DNA from: Pomacea canaliculata
Taxonomy: Eukaryota > Mollusca > Gastropoda > Architaenioglossa > Ampullariidae
Assembly: GCF_003073045.1 (NCBI RefSeq)
Contig: NC_037594.1
Coordinates: 26,852,927 to 26,916,926, forward strand
Direction of reading: 5' to 3'
DNA length: 64,000 nucleotides
Under the pieces are notes generated by a model. It had not been told where the DNA came from and did no database searches. It saw only the letters and a program-made list of their open reading frames with translations. This document shows, one piece after another, positions 44,001 through 55,689 of the stretch. Both the position numbers and the translations under genes were made by a program. The number at the start of each line of letters is the position of its first letter. Position 1 is the stretch's first letter.

Positions 44001-45638
44001 GATTAAGTTTAGGGATTAAGTGTCTGGGGATGAAGTGTCTGGGATTAAAAGTCTAGGGGATGAAGTGTCGGGGATGAAGTGTCGGGGATGAAGTGTCTGG
44101 GGATTAAGTGACTGGGAACCGTCAGGTGAGGCTGCAAATCTGTAAATTAATATCAACGGGAGGTCACGTGTAAGAACAGGTTCACTTCACTTTTATTTAT
44201 CTATACACCGCTGACGTTTGGTTCATATATCTATTTATCTAATAAATGTGTTATTTGTCAATTGTGATTATCATCTGAAGAGATGATAACGCCAGGTACT
44301 TCATACGACGACAACAACGCAACGGGCGAGTCAACAACGCTTCTAGAAGTCAGAAGGGAGTCCACAGCATTTACAAGAGACACTGATGGGACTACATTGT
44401 CCACAGGACTTACAAGAGGCACCGATGGGACTACAGTGTCCACAGGACTTACAAGAGGCACCGATGGGACTACATTGTCCACAGGACTTACAAGAGGCAC
44501 CGATGGGACTACAGTGTCCACAGGACTTACAAGAGGCACCGATGGGACTACATTGTCCACAGGACTTTCAAGAGAAACTGATGAGACTATAATGTCCACA
44601 GGACTTACAAAAGCCACTGATGGGACTACAATGTCCACAGGACTTACAAGAGACACTGATGAGACTATAAAGTCCACAGGACTTACAAGAGACACTGATG
44701 AGACTACAAAGTCCACAGGACTTACAAGAGACACTGATGGGACTACAGTGTCCGCAGGACTTACAACAGAGACGAGGGCAACTGCAGAATTGACGCCTCA
44801 CCCTCAAGAGAGCACTGTAAGCAGATTTCCAACATTATCGTAGTTTCTATCGTTCAGACCTTTTCACAGAATCTTAGAACTTATTATTCTAAGGCATTGT
44901 AATTACACAATTTTAGGCAAAACATTTTTGTCAGTAGACTGTACATTGAAAGTTGGTCGACATTATGTGATGTTTACATTCTGCTAAGGTCAACGGTTAT
45001 AACCCTCTACCCCATTTAAAAATACCGTTGCATCCACGGCCACAATGGCTGCATTTGACTGATGAACCACCACACATGTCATTAAAAAGTCATGTACAGT
45101 TACTCTACTTGAAAGTCTATTGACCATGCGCCTAAAGAGACTAGATATCAAAGTCACCATCTTACTATTGTCGAGTATTAAATTATTATAATTATTATAT
45201 TATTATACAATTATAAATTATAAATTATTATACAAGGAAGATTAAAATAAATAATTTAATATAACAGTAATAACCATAAAAGATTCTGATGTTCACTCTG
45301 TTTTTTTTTTTACCCAGGTGCCAACATCATTTACAAATACAAAACACTACTACTGCCGGTGTAGATTTGAACCCGCCAAACAAAATAAAAGCCAGCAAGA
45401 AGCTGAAGAAGTGGTGCAGATAACTGAGGAACTGAAGGTCCAGCATCTCACCTTGGGCAAGCAGATCCGCAAGAAGTCCAGCGCCGCTGACCTGCGAATA
45501 TCTTCAACAGTCATGGGGATAGTCGTCACCGCAGTTATCTCCTTCATCTTTGCTGTCATCGTCATGTGTGACCTCCTTCCTTTTTGTCAGTTTTTGTTCC
45601 ACAAGGAAAAGATAGGGAGAGGTCGGGGCAAGGTCTGA
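41069..45638 (+). CDS. Gene 6: FTP-lectin membrane receptor, seven exons
   Basis: Exons are 41069-41120, 41442-41657, 42599-42832, 42945-43157, 43469-43702, 44281-44816 and 45318-45638; 601 aa, all phases fit. The signal peptide begins MAGAVCLLNIYIILLAGG. Exon B is unlike that of genes 3-5 except for its end (MDLNTTFFIDSIVLNATFG) and contains a CCAA coding microsatellite. The first domain continues VDIGTESCGSFDDKACYVTC and NVKGRYVRARQ. The FTP domain (168-316) has VDGNRNG, CSHT, WWRVDLRKLILVSH, ANRQDCC then S-D-R, SIWGQFVRIS and LTLCEVEVYGD, so the His ... R-x-D-x4-R pattern of fucolectins is complete. The stalk (317-495) has ten 13-residue units like LTRGTDGTTVSTG. Y-C-R-C-R-F, KQIRKKSSAADLR, helix about 559-580, 20-residue tail. 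A fold-back insertion right after exon E repeats its donor. Confidence 0.88.
42300..42541. repeat. 31-bp minisatellite, about 8 copies
   Basis: Units of about 31 bp (TACTAGAGCAGTCTATTGTA core) in the gene 6 intron between exons B and C, ending about 60 bp before exon C. The same array is much longer in gene 8 (56905-58070). Confidence 0.95.
43709..44120. mobile_element. Fold-back insertion with long inverted repeats
   Basis: Arms of about 110-120 bp (43709-43835 and about 44000-44120) are near-perfect inverted repeats. Each is built of direct subrepeats of an ACTTCATCCCCGAC-type unit, with outer ends CCAGTCACTTAATCCCC. The 412-bp insert is flanked by an 11-bp direct repeat GTCAGGTGAGG (43698-43708 and 44121-44131). 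Gene 8 has this site empty with a single copy, which defines the insertion. The long duplication suggests a Mutator-like or fold-back class, but no transposase is present to settle it. Confidence 0.85.
44373..44765 (+). repeat. 39-bp coding minisatellite (stalk of gene 6)
   Basis: About ten copies of a 39-bp unit coding LTRGTDGTTVSTG-type peptides. TTLSTG and TTVSTG units alternate in the first half (five copies), then diverged copies with MSTG and KSTG follow. Confidence 0.95.
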
Positions 45639-48264
45639 CAGCCTCCTCCTCTGCTTGTCAGTCATATACTGGACTTTAAAACTTTGGATCGAGATAAAAA
45701 GCCAGATAAATTTGCTATGTCAGACCGAATTTCAAATAATATTAGTATATGAACACTATGTGTCTGCAATAGTTTTACACTGTGATTGCTTTCTGCTCAT
45801 GCCCATAAAAGTATCGTGTGTGTTTTGATTTACAACCATTGGTCTAAGGGAAACAACCCTCTTTGCAGTAGCTTAGAGTTTCAGTTTATTTAGAAAACAA
45901 GAAATAATAATTGTTTGTCACTGTCATTACTACTTTAAGAATCAACTTCCGTTTACATCATCAGTTTTATGGATGCTTTTTAATGCCATGTTTGTATTCA
46001 TCTTAGGCAACACATAGCACTTATTGTAATGCACGTGACATGCCGGTTGTAAATGAATTAATAATTATGTATTTGTGCTTTCTGTCTCAAGTTTTATCAC
46101 TGACAGCAGGATTGTACCGCAACAATTCTTTTCCATATAAGTCGGTACTTAATAACAAATACACATAATACTAAGGGACAAATAAGAAATAAATGTAGTA
46201 GAAGTTCACGGGTGTCAGAAATAATGAAAGATAGGTATGAAGTGGGAACCGTTTCTAACCTATAAAAGAAAAGAAATGCCAGAAGACGAAAAAAGAAGAT
46301 GTTGTTGCTGTTCCCCAAGAGGGAGTGCCTACTTGTTTTCAAATGTTTTGAGGCGTCTAAGATTAATGGTGGGAGAAAACTGAGGCAGAAATCACATCCT
46401 GCTCAAGTAGACTCGTGACAATGGCGTGTTCTTTCATCAAATCGCAAAGATTGCAGCAAATTTCTCAGATTACAGTAGATTGATTCTGGATTTTTGTTTC
46501 TTATTATTGACTAAAGATTGGACGAGACAGAATCAATTACCTCCCAGTCACTGCAATCTCACCCTTTAACATTTAAAATAACTTTTGGAAACATACACCG
46601 AGACCTGAGTGTTGGTTTACCAGGCAGGCGACAAACACTCATTGACCCAGCTTTTCTCTGTCAATCATCAAGTTCTTTAGCACAATAATATCCTCCACCA
46701 ACTATAATCACTCGCCGTCCGAACTTTTTTCCAGTAGATATTCATTTCATTATGTGTAAAATCTCCGCTGGGAAGCGAACAGTAACTGCAGAGATGTACA
46801 CCCTAGAAAATTGTAGTCAAAGAATAAGAATAAAATTATGACCTTAAAAATTCAAGGCGTTCTTTTATGGTCAAAGGGGAACAACTAGGTTAACTTGCGA
46901 CATAACCATTTCAGGAGTTACTTCCCCCAGTTATGTTCGCTCCTCGTGTGCATTCCTTATCGAAACACTTGTTATTTGTTACACCGCAATTTGTTGCGGG
47001 ATTAAATTCGCAAGAGTGAAGTTTAAAAAGGCGAGAAGGAGAAGAGAATTGAAATAACAGCACAACAGGTTTTGAAAGTAAATTTTATCCAAATATGACC
47101 AAGTGGTGCTCTTTCATCAAGCACTTTTAATATCCTTTTAAAACAAAGTGAGGAATAACAAGAGAACCGTAGTGCTCCATGTGAACAAGGATGCTCACTT
47201 TTAGTTTCATGGCTTCTGAGAGACAGAATATAACTTTTACAAAAATAAATTCAGTAACCTGTTAAATTTACATCACTTATTAACTTGTGCCTTCTCTGTT
47301 TGGAAACACACGTTTGATTACACGGAAACTAGAAACAAAGAGCTGGCGCTGACGACCCTCATTGTTTTATATTTATGATATTGATTAAAAACCTAATACT
47401 CATGTGATGGTAGAGAGGTTCTCACATTAAGTTTTGTTTATTTCTGGTTTGCCTTTGGTACATTTCAAGAACATCAATAATGGTCTTCATCAATTGTTGC
47501 AGAGTATTGACCATATTCCTTTCATAACAATATGTCAGCTACACTGGAGCATATAACAAACATTATTGTGAAGAATAAACCTCTTATTCCAGTGCAAAAC
47601 ATGACTCGTAGTTTATTCACAAATATTTTTTTTATTTGCGCATATTGTTCATATTTATTTGCCCCTCGCAGTTTTTCGGTTAATGTATCTGTCTAGGTGT
47701 TGTATTTGAAATGTTCCTTGTGCTTTTAATTAAAGATGGACTGTGAGACAGTTGTATCTACGTGCAAATTCTTTAAATAAATATAAACAGAAGTAGGAAT
47801 TGTGATATTCTTCTGTGTGCAAGTCATTCAGTCAGTGCATTTGTGTGTGCGTGCACATGTGTAAGGTTTGTATGTTAATGAATGTGTACGTGTGTGTGCG
47901 TGTGTGTGTGTGAGAGAGAGAGAAAGAAATTAAAAGTGATGAAAAAAAGAATTATTGAGCACGTCAGCCATTTTCCCTGTTTATCGACACTACAATGGGA
48001 ATAAAATACATTTAATTTCATGTAGGAGACTACAATGAGAATAAATTGTATACAATGTTACTCAGAAGGAATTAAGATTAACTCGGTCTCACGCAATAAT
48101 AAGACATTGACTTTTCCTGGGGATGTTTTAAGAGGGAGGTTTGGTGGACAGCAGCACCGCCACGTCTGCGGTCAACTCTCATACTTTGCCGATAACTGCC
48201 GATGATACAACTGATGATGAGCCTCATGGTGCAGTCGAGGGTTGGCTGTAGGCGAGCAACAACA
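45639..48264. other. Spacer between genes 6 and 7 with the duplication junction
   Basis: The part to about 46680 is the 3' flank of gene 6 and is repeated after gene 8. The junction between the two duplicated units lies at about 46718. From there the sequence repeats the region upstream of gene 5. A GT/GA microsatellite sits at about 47880-47925. No extra gene is seen. Confidence 0.6.
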
Positions 48265-51200
48265 ATGAGAGGAGCTGGAGATGCATCGCGAAAACTGAGT
48301 ACAGTGATACCTCGGTTCTCGAACATAATTCGTTCCGGGAAGACGGTCGAGAACCAAATTGTTCGAGAACCGAAGCAATGAAACCCATAGGAAATAATGG
48401 AAACTGGATTAATTCGTTCCAAGCCCCAGAAAATGCCTATTTACTAGCCTAATTTGTATATAATATGTAGAAAAACATGAGTCTCAACAAGAAATAAGAA
48501 ATAAAAGTGTATTTATTAAAACAAAACCAAAAAACAAAAAAATAAATAAAATGTACAGTACAGTAAATTGTGTTTCATTTACTGTACCTGTACCAAACTT
48601 TATGGCAGGAGGGAATGAATGTGGAGGGAGGAGGGAAGGGGGATGGTTATTGTTTTGAAGGGGAGTCGTCTTCAATAAAAACAGAGGGTAACTGCTCTTC
48701 AGGTGTTTCTGTTCTCTGTATCTTTTGCTGAGGAGAATCAGAATCTTGCTGTGCAGTTGTTTGTCTGATTTCTTTACGGAAGAATTTGTCAAATTGTTTG
48801 CTGTTTTTTCTCCTTTGCAAAATTTTGCGGAAAGTGGACATAACCTTGTCATTAAAAATGTTAACTGCTCTATTTGCTACCAACTTTATCAGGGTGATGT
48901 TGTTCAACAAAATTTGCGATTTCTGCCCATTTTGCACACATTTCATGACTCTCTCCACAAAAACGTGATTCTCTCTCTCTCTGCACTCACACTGATGACG
49001 CAAGCAAGGCGCGCTGGGCAGAATGAACGCCATTCGGCTCAACTCGGCTCATCTCGGACGTTCGGATGTTCGAGTTCCAAATATTTGTTCGGATTCCAAG
49101 ACAAAATTTTCTCGAATTTCCTGGTCGAATACCGATTTGGTCGAAAGTCAAGGCGTTCGAGAACCGAGGTATCACTGTATTTGTCTCATCTTATTGTTTG
49201 GTAAGTGTGTCTGATGATGTTATGCAGTACCTAACATGACCGATACCATGGATGTTGAAAATATTTTATATATGTGAATATATATTGAATATATTTGAAC
49301 TCTGTTGATCAAGAGACATCTGGAGTTTCAGGCCACAAGTTTACTTCTGAGTGCATGTAATATCATCTGTAGACTTCATTGTTGTTATTTATTGTGCAGT
49401 TTGTTGTGTTCATATCAGTAATGCATTTAATTAATGCTCTAATGATAACCCTTATAACTTCTTCTTCTTATTATTATTATTATTATTATTGTCAGGGACC
49501 AGTCTGTGAGGGAGGTTGTTGCCCCTGTCTTTCGTTTTGTTAAAGATTATTGCCTTGCATTTATGAGTGTGTTGGTTGCGTCGCGGTTTCACGTCAGAAC
49601 CCGACGTCATTTTATGACGTAATTTTAGTCTGAGGCAAGTGAAAAATATTTGGAAGAAAGCAGACGGCTGTGAGCAGGGAAGAAAGGCGGACGTAACGTG
49701 TGTGTGGTGTTCGCTTGGGATATTGTGTGTGTATCGATCCCTGCAAGTTTATCTGTGTGATTCCCTGGAGTATATTTGTGGTGCCTGGGTCATGTGTGAT
49801 CCCCATCAAATATATTTTGAGTCGTCTGTAGGTGTCTGCCGAGTCAGCACCTGTTATTAATAAGCATCGGAACGTGTATGTGGTTGCCTCAAGTCGATTG
49901 TGTGGGTGGATATCAGTCAAGTGTGAGTAACTAAGACTCTAATGAATTTATTCCAAAAACATACGACAGATTGAAGTATATAGATATGGACATGTGTATG
50001 CCGTCTCAGTGACAGTAAGAGAACTGTTAGAGTTGCAGATCGCTGTGTGGAAGATCTACTGACTATATGTATATATTTAGTTGATGTTGATTGATTTAAA
50101 GTTATTTTTGTTTCCACAACAAATCTTTGTGCTATTTGTTTGAAAGAATACGCAAGGGGACGCGTGCGTGTTGTGAGAGAAAGTGAGATTTTATAAAAGC
50201 GCGTTCTTGACAATTATTATACTTCAAAAAATGTCAAAAATTACAATTAGTTTAAACTTGAGATAATTACAAATACTATAGGTGCAGAAGAAATGATTTA
50301 TTTCTGATGAAAATTTTCACAAGGGGGGTTGTCTAAGAGTATATTAAGGCAAAAGAGTTGGAGCTGTTAAAAGGTGCTACAAACAGAAAAAAAGCGTGCC
50401 CGAGTCGAGATATGAACCCAGGATAACCAATCTTGTACTAGTGACAGGCACTAATCGTTACGACGACTGACCGCCTAGTCAACAGGCAAGCTCAGTGTGC
50501 TATACATATCATAGTGATTAACAACAGCCTTAGTAAATGATATCAAGAGAAGAGCAAGAGGAAGATGCTAACCGCGGTTGGATTGATATATAAATAAAAT
50601 TTCTGCAGCCACTTTAACCTAGCAATAATTGTACCTGTTCCCTGTAAACGTAAAACATAATTAAAGGGTTAAAAAGTTGATATACTTGTTTGGTGCGACA
50701 GTGGGCATTCACTCAAACCCTTCAGCTTTCATTCTCTTTGAAAGGTTGTCCAGGACTACAGGCTGTGAGCACACCATCAAACATGAGTCTCCAGGCAACG
50801 CTGCTGCTGGATTTGAACAGAACAGTCTTTATCGACACAATCGTTTTAAATACTACATCTGGTAACCATGGTAATGTATCTATCCCTTTTTCTGGTTAGT
50901 GCTTTCTTAAAGAACTCCCCTGCTAGGAAACAAAGAAATAATAATGAAGATATGATAATAAAAATTATTACTTTATTATTAGTAACACTATCAACTGGTT
51001 TGGGGACGTAGGTCCTTTCCAATCGTTTGAAGTCAAATTGCGTAAGTGAACTGATTGTTTAACTAAATCAGTATCACGATCATTAAAACATGAAAATAAA
51101 CAATAAACTTTCAAACAAATAAAGAACATAAACCCTGTCGATTTCTGTCGGGTTTTCTAGAGAAGACATTAGAGATTATTACAATAATTACAGTAATTAA

Positions 51201-54021
51201 AGCAGATGTCAGATTACTAATTCCTGTTTACACAGATTACATTGACGTGGATGTTGGAACTGAGTCATGTGACTTATTCGATGACAAAGCATGTTACATC
51301 ACATGTTCATCACGTAAACTCGTCCAGAACACTGCATACTATGTCACTACGAATGTCACGTGTGACGTGAGCAACGCGAAAGGGCGTTACGTGCGACTAC
51401 GTCAGAACACCACAACTGATCTACCTGGGCCATGTGACGTAAAGGTCACAGGATGGCTTGACCTCGGCAAAGGTGTTTATTTTTCTTGCTTCTTGAACTT
51501 CTCTGTCGCAGTGTCGCTTCCAGGTGATGAACACTTCATCGTGTCCAATGGGACCACAAGGCTGCTTTGTAAGACTTCTCTTGATTAGTCAGAGTTGAAA
51601 CACGTTAATAAACCTTTCAAGAAAATCTCAATATTTCAGGTTCATTTTTCTTACCAATATGTTTGAAGCAGCTGTACTGCAAGAAATGCAGGACAAATGT
51701 TTTCTCCAGTTCAATATTAATGTTTATTCGTTTATGATGTTTTTAAATGCAATATTTTAGCACGATATTTGTCCGATGATTTGTGGAAAGGAATACGTCC
51801 TTTGCACGGAAGGCCTCACTACAGCCCCGCACAAAAACATTAGGTGTTCTTGGTTCTGCAGGTTTGACTTGTAGATTTGATTTCTTTATTTCACAGCTTT
51901 TAAAAATTTTGCACTGAACGCACCGTGTGATCAAAGCACAAAATTTTGGGCGCCCAACAAAGCTGTTGACGGAAACAGAAATGGTTATTTTTTTAACTAT
52001 TCATGCTCCCATACAATCCTTTTCAAAAATTTCCAACAACGTCACTGGTGGCAGGTGGACCTCAGGAAGCTGATATTTGTGTCACACATCATCATCGCCA
52101 ACCGTCTCGACTGCTGCGGTGAGTAGAGTCTGCATGTAATGGAGAATTCTTCCAGATGAAACAATTAATATCCGTCTACCCGATCTCGCTCAGTCTCCGC
52201 CATTCATTAATGCTGCTGTAAATTGTTGACTTTCAGCACTAAAATAATCATCGTCCTCCACCATTTCTTTACTTACATATGATAAACTGCCAGGACAGCT
52301 GATTAAATATTTGATGGAATTTCTGGTATATAAAATGGGAGAAGCATTCTGAGACATGGCTGCGTGACTGTGTTCACTTATGTGTTTGTGTGTGTGTTCC
52401 AGGTGACAGACTGGCCAACTTCACCGTGGAACTGGGGCGTCTGGAGTCCAACGGCAGCATCACCTACACGCTGTGTCGTTACCATGACGGCGTTGCTGGA
52501 CCCCTGACGACCCTGAACTGCACGAGGTCCATCTGGGGTCGGTTTGTCCGAATATCATTGATGGGAGACGCTCTCACACTGTGTGAAGTGGAGGTTTATG
52601 GCGACATGGATGACAACAGCACTAGGCTTGTTCCAGGTAACATGGCATCACTGTGTTTAGGGCCCCCGGTAGTGTAGGGGCTAGAACATCTACCTGTCAC
52701 CCCTACCCTGGGACAAGATCACATCTTGTCGGGGATTTTTTTACGGGTACTCTGGTTCTCATGCCTTCCTCCTCCCTTGGTCATAGATATCTTTCAGTCT
52801 TCTATCTGTTTTTTTTTCTCCATTTTGCTGGCTTTATATCTGACTAATTATATTAAAATTAAAAAACAAACCTGAGAAAAAATGTCCTGTGCAGTCATCT
52901 TTACCAGCTCCATCTGTGACGACGAGCCCGGCACATCTTTGGCACCATCCACCATGAGGACATGGACGATGAGACCCACTCAAGGAACGACTGAAGCAAA
53001 AGTCTCACAAACGTTTGTAGATATCACTTCTAAAGCTTTAGGGAATTTAAATGCTAAAGTGTCAACGATGGATCCAACAGTTGTGACTGAAACTAAACTG
53101 TCTGCAGAGCAGTCACACGAGGCACAGGTAAATAAGAACACGGAAAATTAATTTAACCACAATTAGTTAAAACAGATATTCTTATGCTAGTTAACATTTT
53201 AACATCATACTAAACTATGTTCATTTATAATCAAAAGCAGCTAGAACATATTAGTTTTGTTCAGTTTTACAGTCAGTATTTGTACTTCGTGTGAACAGTC
53301 TTCGGTGGTATCCTACTCAACATAATAAATAAACATTAGATAGGAAATTATTACAGCAAAACTACCACCACGAGGACCACACCACCACGACCATCATAAG
53401 GACGACGATGACCGTCACTGGCTGGTTATTTGACGACTGGCATATGATAATCATGATGACTAGAGTTGGTTAAAACTTGGACGACAAAAATATAAATTAT
53501 AATCACAATCATCCACATACATCTTAAAACTAAAAAAAACCAAACTCTTCTCTTTGCCTCAGATCACTACTGCGACTCCTCAGATAACTACTGCTACTCC
53601 GGTAAAGTACAACTACTGTGCATGCAAATTCTGCAATAAAACAACAAAAAGCCAGGACGAGGTCGATCAGAAAATAAAGCAGACAACTAAATCACTAAAG
53701 GTAAATAATTCCGCCCTGGGAAAACAAGTCCGAAAGAAGTGCAGCGCCTCTGACCACCGCGTGTCTGCGACAGCCATGGGGATAATCGGCACCACAGTGT
53801 TGTCCTTCATCTTCCTTGTTATTGTCTTGTGTGATGTCTATGGTCTCTGTCAATATTTATTCAAAAAAAAGAAAGAGAAACGCAGGAAAGTCGAAAAGAG
53901 AGAGAAAGAAAAAATAGCTTGTCTTGCAAATTACAGAATGAGTTCTGGGGAGAACAAAATGGTAATTTTTGTAGGTGAAAGATTTTATCAATATTTACTT
54001 TTTTGTCACAGCATGGTATAA
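48265..54021 (+). CDS. Gene 7: FTP-lectin receptor, signal-peptide exon split by a transposon
   Basis: Copy of gene 5. Exon A is 48265-48301 plus 49180-49200, interrupted by an 876-bp Tigger/pogo element. Exons B-G are 50745-50870, 51236-51472, 51897-52118, 52403-52636, 52895-53127 and 53563-54021, all in phase; 522 aa would result if the insert were ignored. Reading from the old ATG stops inside the element after about 39 codons. An ATG within the element at 49023 is in frame and in phase with the remaining CICLILLFG core, so a rewired start is possible. The FTP domain keeps VDGNRNG, HWWQVDLRKLIFVSH, ANRLDCC-G-D-R and SIWGRFVRIS. The tail differs from gene 5 because its A run has eight rather than nine A: FKKKKEKRRK and about 50 residues in place of FKKKERETQE. 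Functional status uncertain. Confidence 0.78.
48302..49177 (-). mobile_element. Tigger/pogo-type DNA transposon, internally deleted, 876 bp
   Basis: Perfect-looking terminal inverted repeats begin CAGTGATACCTCGGTTCTCG at both ends, flanked by TA (48300-48301 and 49178-49179), as expected for the Tc1/mariner superfamily. TIRs of CAG-x-x-ATACCTCG type are typical of Tigger/pogo. Minus strand keeps the transposase C-terminus: AVNIFNDKVMSTFRKILQRR, DKFFRKE and an acidic end EEQLPSVFIEDDSPSKQ at 48647. The DDE catalytic core is absent. It is missing from the equivalent place in gene 5, so it inserted after the segmental duplication or only into this copy. Confidence 0.9.
49490..50212 (+). mobile_element. 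Fossil solo LTR, 723 bp
   Basis: Starts TGTCAGGGACCAG, ends GTTCTTGACA, and is bounded by the 5-bp direct repeat ATTAT (49485-49489, 50213-50217), the signature of LTR element integration. The body resembles the inverted copy at 17301-18247. No internal genes are attached. It lies in the first intron of gene 7 and is absent at the matching point of gene 5, so it is younger than the duplication or was inserted in one copy only. Superfamily cannot be assigned. Confidence 0.85.
50395..50490 (-). mobile_element. tRNA-related SINE-like fragment
   Basis: On the minus strand GTCGTAACGATTAGTGCCTGTC ... ATCCTGGGTTCATATCTCGACTCGGGCACG has the layout of a tRNA-derived SINE head, with a B-box-like GGTTCATATCT. 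It belongs to a stretch of about 340 bp (50222-50565) present in gene 7's first intron and absent from gene 5. Confidence 0.5.
52655..52850 (+). mobile_element. tRNA-derived SINE-like repeat in gene 7
   Basis: Duplicate of the repeat at 37840-38035: GGGCCCCCGGTAGTGTAGGGG head, CACCCCTACCCTGGGACAAG, then a pyrimidine-rich tail. Same distance after the exon E donor. Confidence 0.6.
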
Positions 54022-55689
54022 AATGTTGAAGATTAAAATTTGACCAGGTAAAACGAAAGGACCAATGATATATCTTGAAAGTTCACAAGATTTTCGAAAC
54101 GCTTTGGACGTGGTGTTTCAATTTTATAATTAATGAAGGTTACATTAATGTAAACAATCGTTGCTATTGAGGCGGGAATAAACTCTTGCTGTCAACAAGT
54201 TGAACATGTATTTGCATTTCAATGCCTTGTAATTTATTTTAATAACAGTAATTAACTTCACTATTGCACAGGAGGACTTGTATGACAAATCCACTGAAGC
54301 ACTGCTTGCACTAATGCAATAATATTATCTCGGAATCGAATTTTATTATTTTTTTTGTCCGATGATTGTCGCTATTTTTTAAACGATTGTATAATGGACT
54401 GATTCCTAAATAAGTTTACACTTTGTGGCATGGGTATTAATCAGCTTCACTTGTCTTGCAATAGATAGTGGTTAGATCAGTAAATACATTGTTAGATAAG
54501 TGATATTAAACATCTTATAATTATCAAAACTACCTGTTGTAATAAAGGTGCTGAGCAATGTGTGTTGTTTACTAGATTAATTTTTATTTTATTTATTGAA
54601 GAACAGTACTTTAAATCTTAAAATTCGTAATGAGATAGCAAATAGTCCAGGAGATGATGTTGTGCAGTGTCTGTGATAGTCACGTGTAATATTATGATAC
54701 AAAATAAATAATTTGCTAGTGCTATAAATACCTATATTTCCTGCTATTTCAGTAGATGCCGACACATTTGGAAGTTTCATGATTTGTTTCAATTAAACAA
54801 TAAACATTGTTGACTCATTGACACGTGTCTAAGGCGTGTAAGCAGCACACTGTCCAGGACCAGTCCCTACCTCCGCGTTTTTCCGATTATTTTAACCCCT
54901 TTACGACTGACGGACTGCACGTGTATGTTGAATGCATGTCTGAATGGATGAGAACATTAGATGCGAAAGGGTTAACCGTGAACCAAAGTGTTTGGTGAAC
55001 CCAGTTAATCAGAAGTTTTTTGACGGGAACGAGGTAGAAAATGTACTCAGGCCCGGAATAGTGGATGAAGATACGAAGACCTGCCTGAGTCACGACTGTA
55101 AATGTCCCGAGTTGAGATTACAGAGTAGAGAGGGTAGCGGCCATCCACGGTGGTGCCCACCCCTTGTGGATTAACCTCACTTAGAAAGATATACATGCTA
55201 AACATCCCTCATGGACTTGTAAGGTTGGACCTGGAAGCTGCTCATATATGCAACTGAACGAACCTGTGTGCAGTCACCTGTATCTTATTTCCCAGTTTTA
55301 CTTAGTCTACCGTGTCGAAGGCACGTTTACGATCAATGAAAGCAGTATACAGACTCTGACACCTTTGAATTATTGATTCTAAAGTGAACACATGATTTAT
55401 TGTTCAATATCTTTGGCTGGAACCAGTCTGACCTTTCATGTTTCTTGTCCTGCGCTTTTCCAGCCTCAGGCAGGACAGCGAACCGTTGCTATTGACTGAG
55501 GAGAGAAACTGTGGGTATCCTGGCTGCTTATTTATGTCTCCTTTTTGTGAAAAGATAAAAATACTGAAGGAAAATTGTTGGTCCTGGTCGACTTTTTGAG
55601 TGGAAGGATTTAGCAGAGACTGGACTGAAAACTGCCGAGTGTTTTTATTCTGGCATCGTGTGTAGAGAGTTTGCTGAAGACAAATGAGA
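54022..55689. other. Spacer between genes 7 and 8
   Basis: Repeat of 39169-41068 with a deletion of about 300 bp around 55180. Holds the second copy of the LINE RT scrap. No separate gene recognised. Confidence 0.5.
55185..55450 (-). mobile_element. LINE reverse-transcriptase fragment (duplicate)
   Basis: Same minus-strand block as at 40575-40830, containing the FIDRKRAFDTVD motif. Copied with the segmental duplication. Confidence 0.65.

Larger units (their letters stand above)
32985..46717 (+). repeat. Segmental duplication unit A (genes 5 and 6)
   Basis: This roughly 13.7 kb segment and the one that follows (46718 to about 62420) align in order and orientation through exons, introns and spacers. 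In exon C of genes 5 and 7 I count about six differences over 237 bases. Compared with unit B, unit A carries a fold-back insertion in gene 6, about 450 bp extra in the first intron of gene 5, about 380 bp extra near 33260-33640 and a deletion of about 620 bp just before its right end. Confidence 0.92.

Noticed and set aside
48725-49204. Plus-strand open frame across the Tigger/pogo element
   Set aside because: It is the antisense of the transposase remnant and enters exon A in the wrong frame. The shorter frame from 49023 is the relevant one.
17301-50212. The two LTRs as ends of one provirus
   Set aside because: They are in opposite orientation, diverged, and separated by several host genes.
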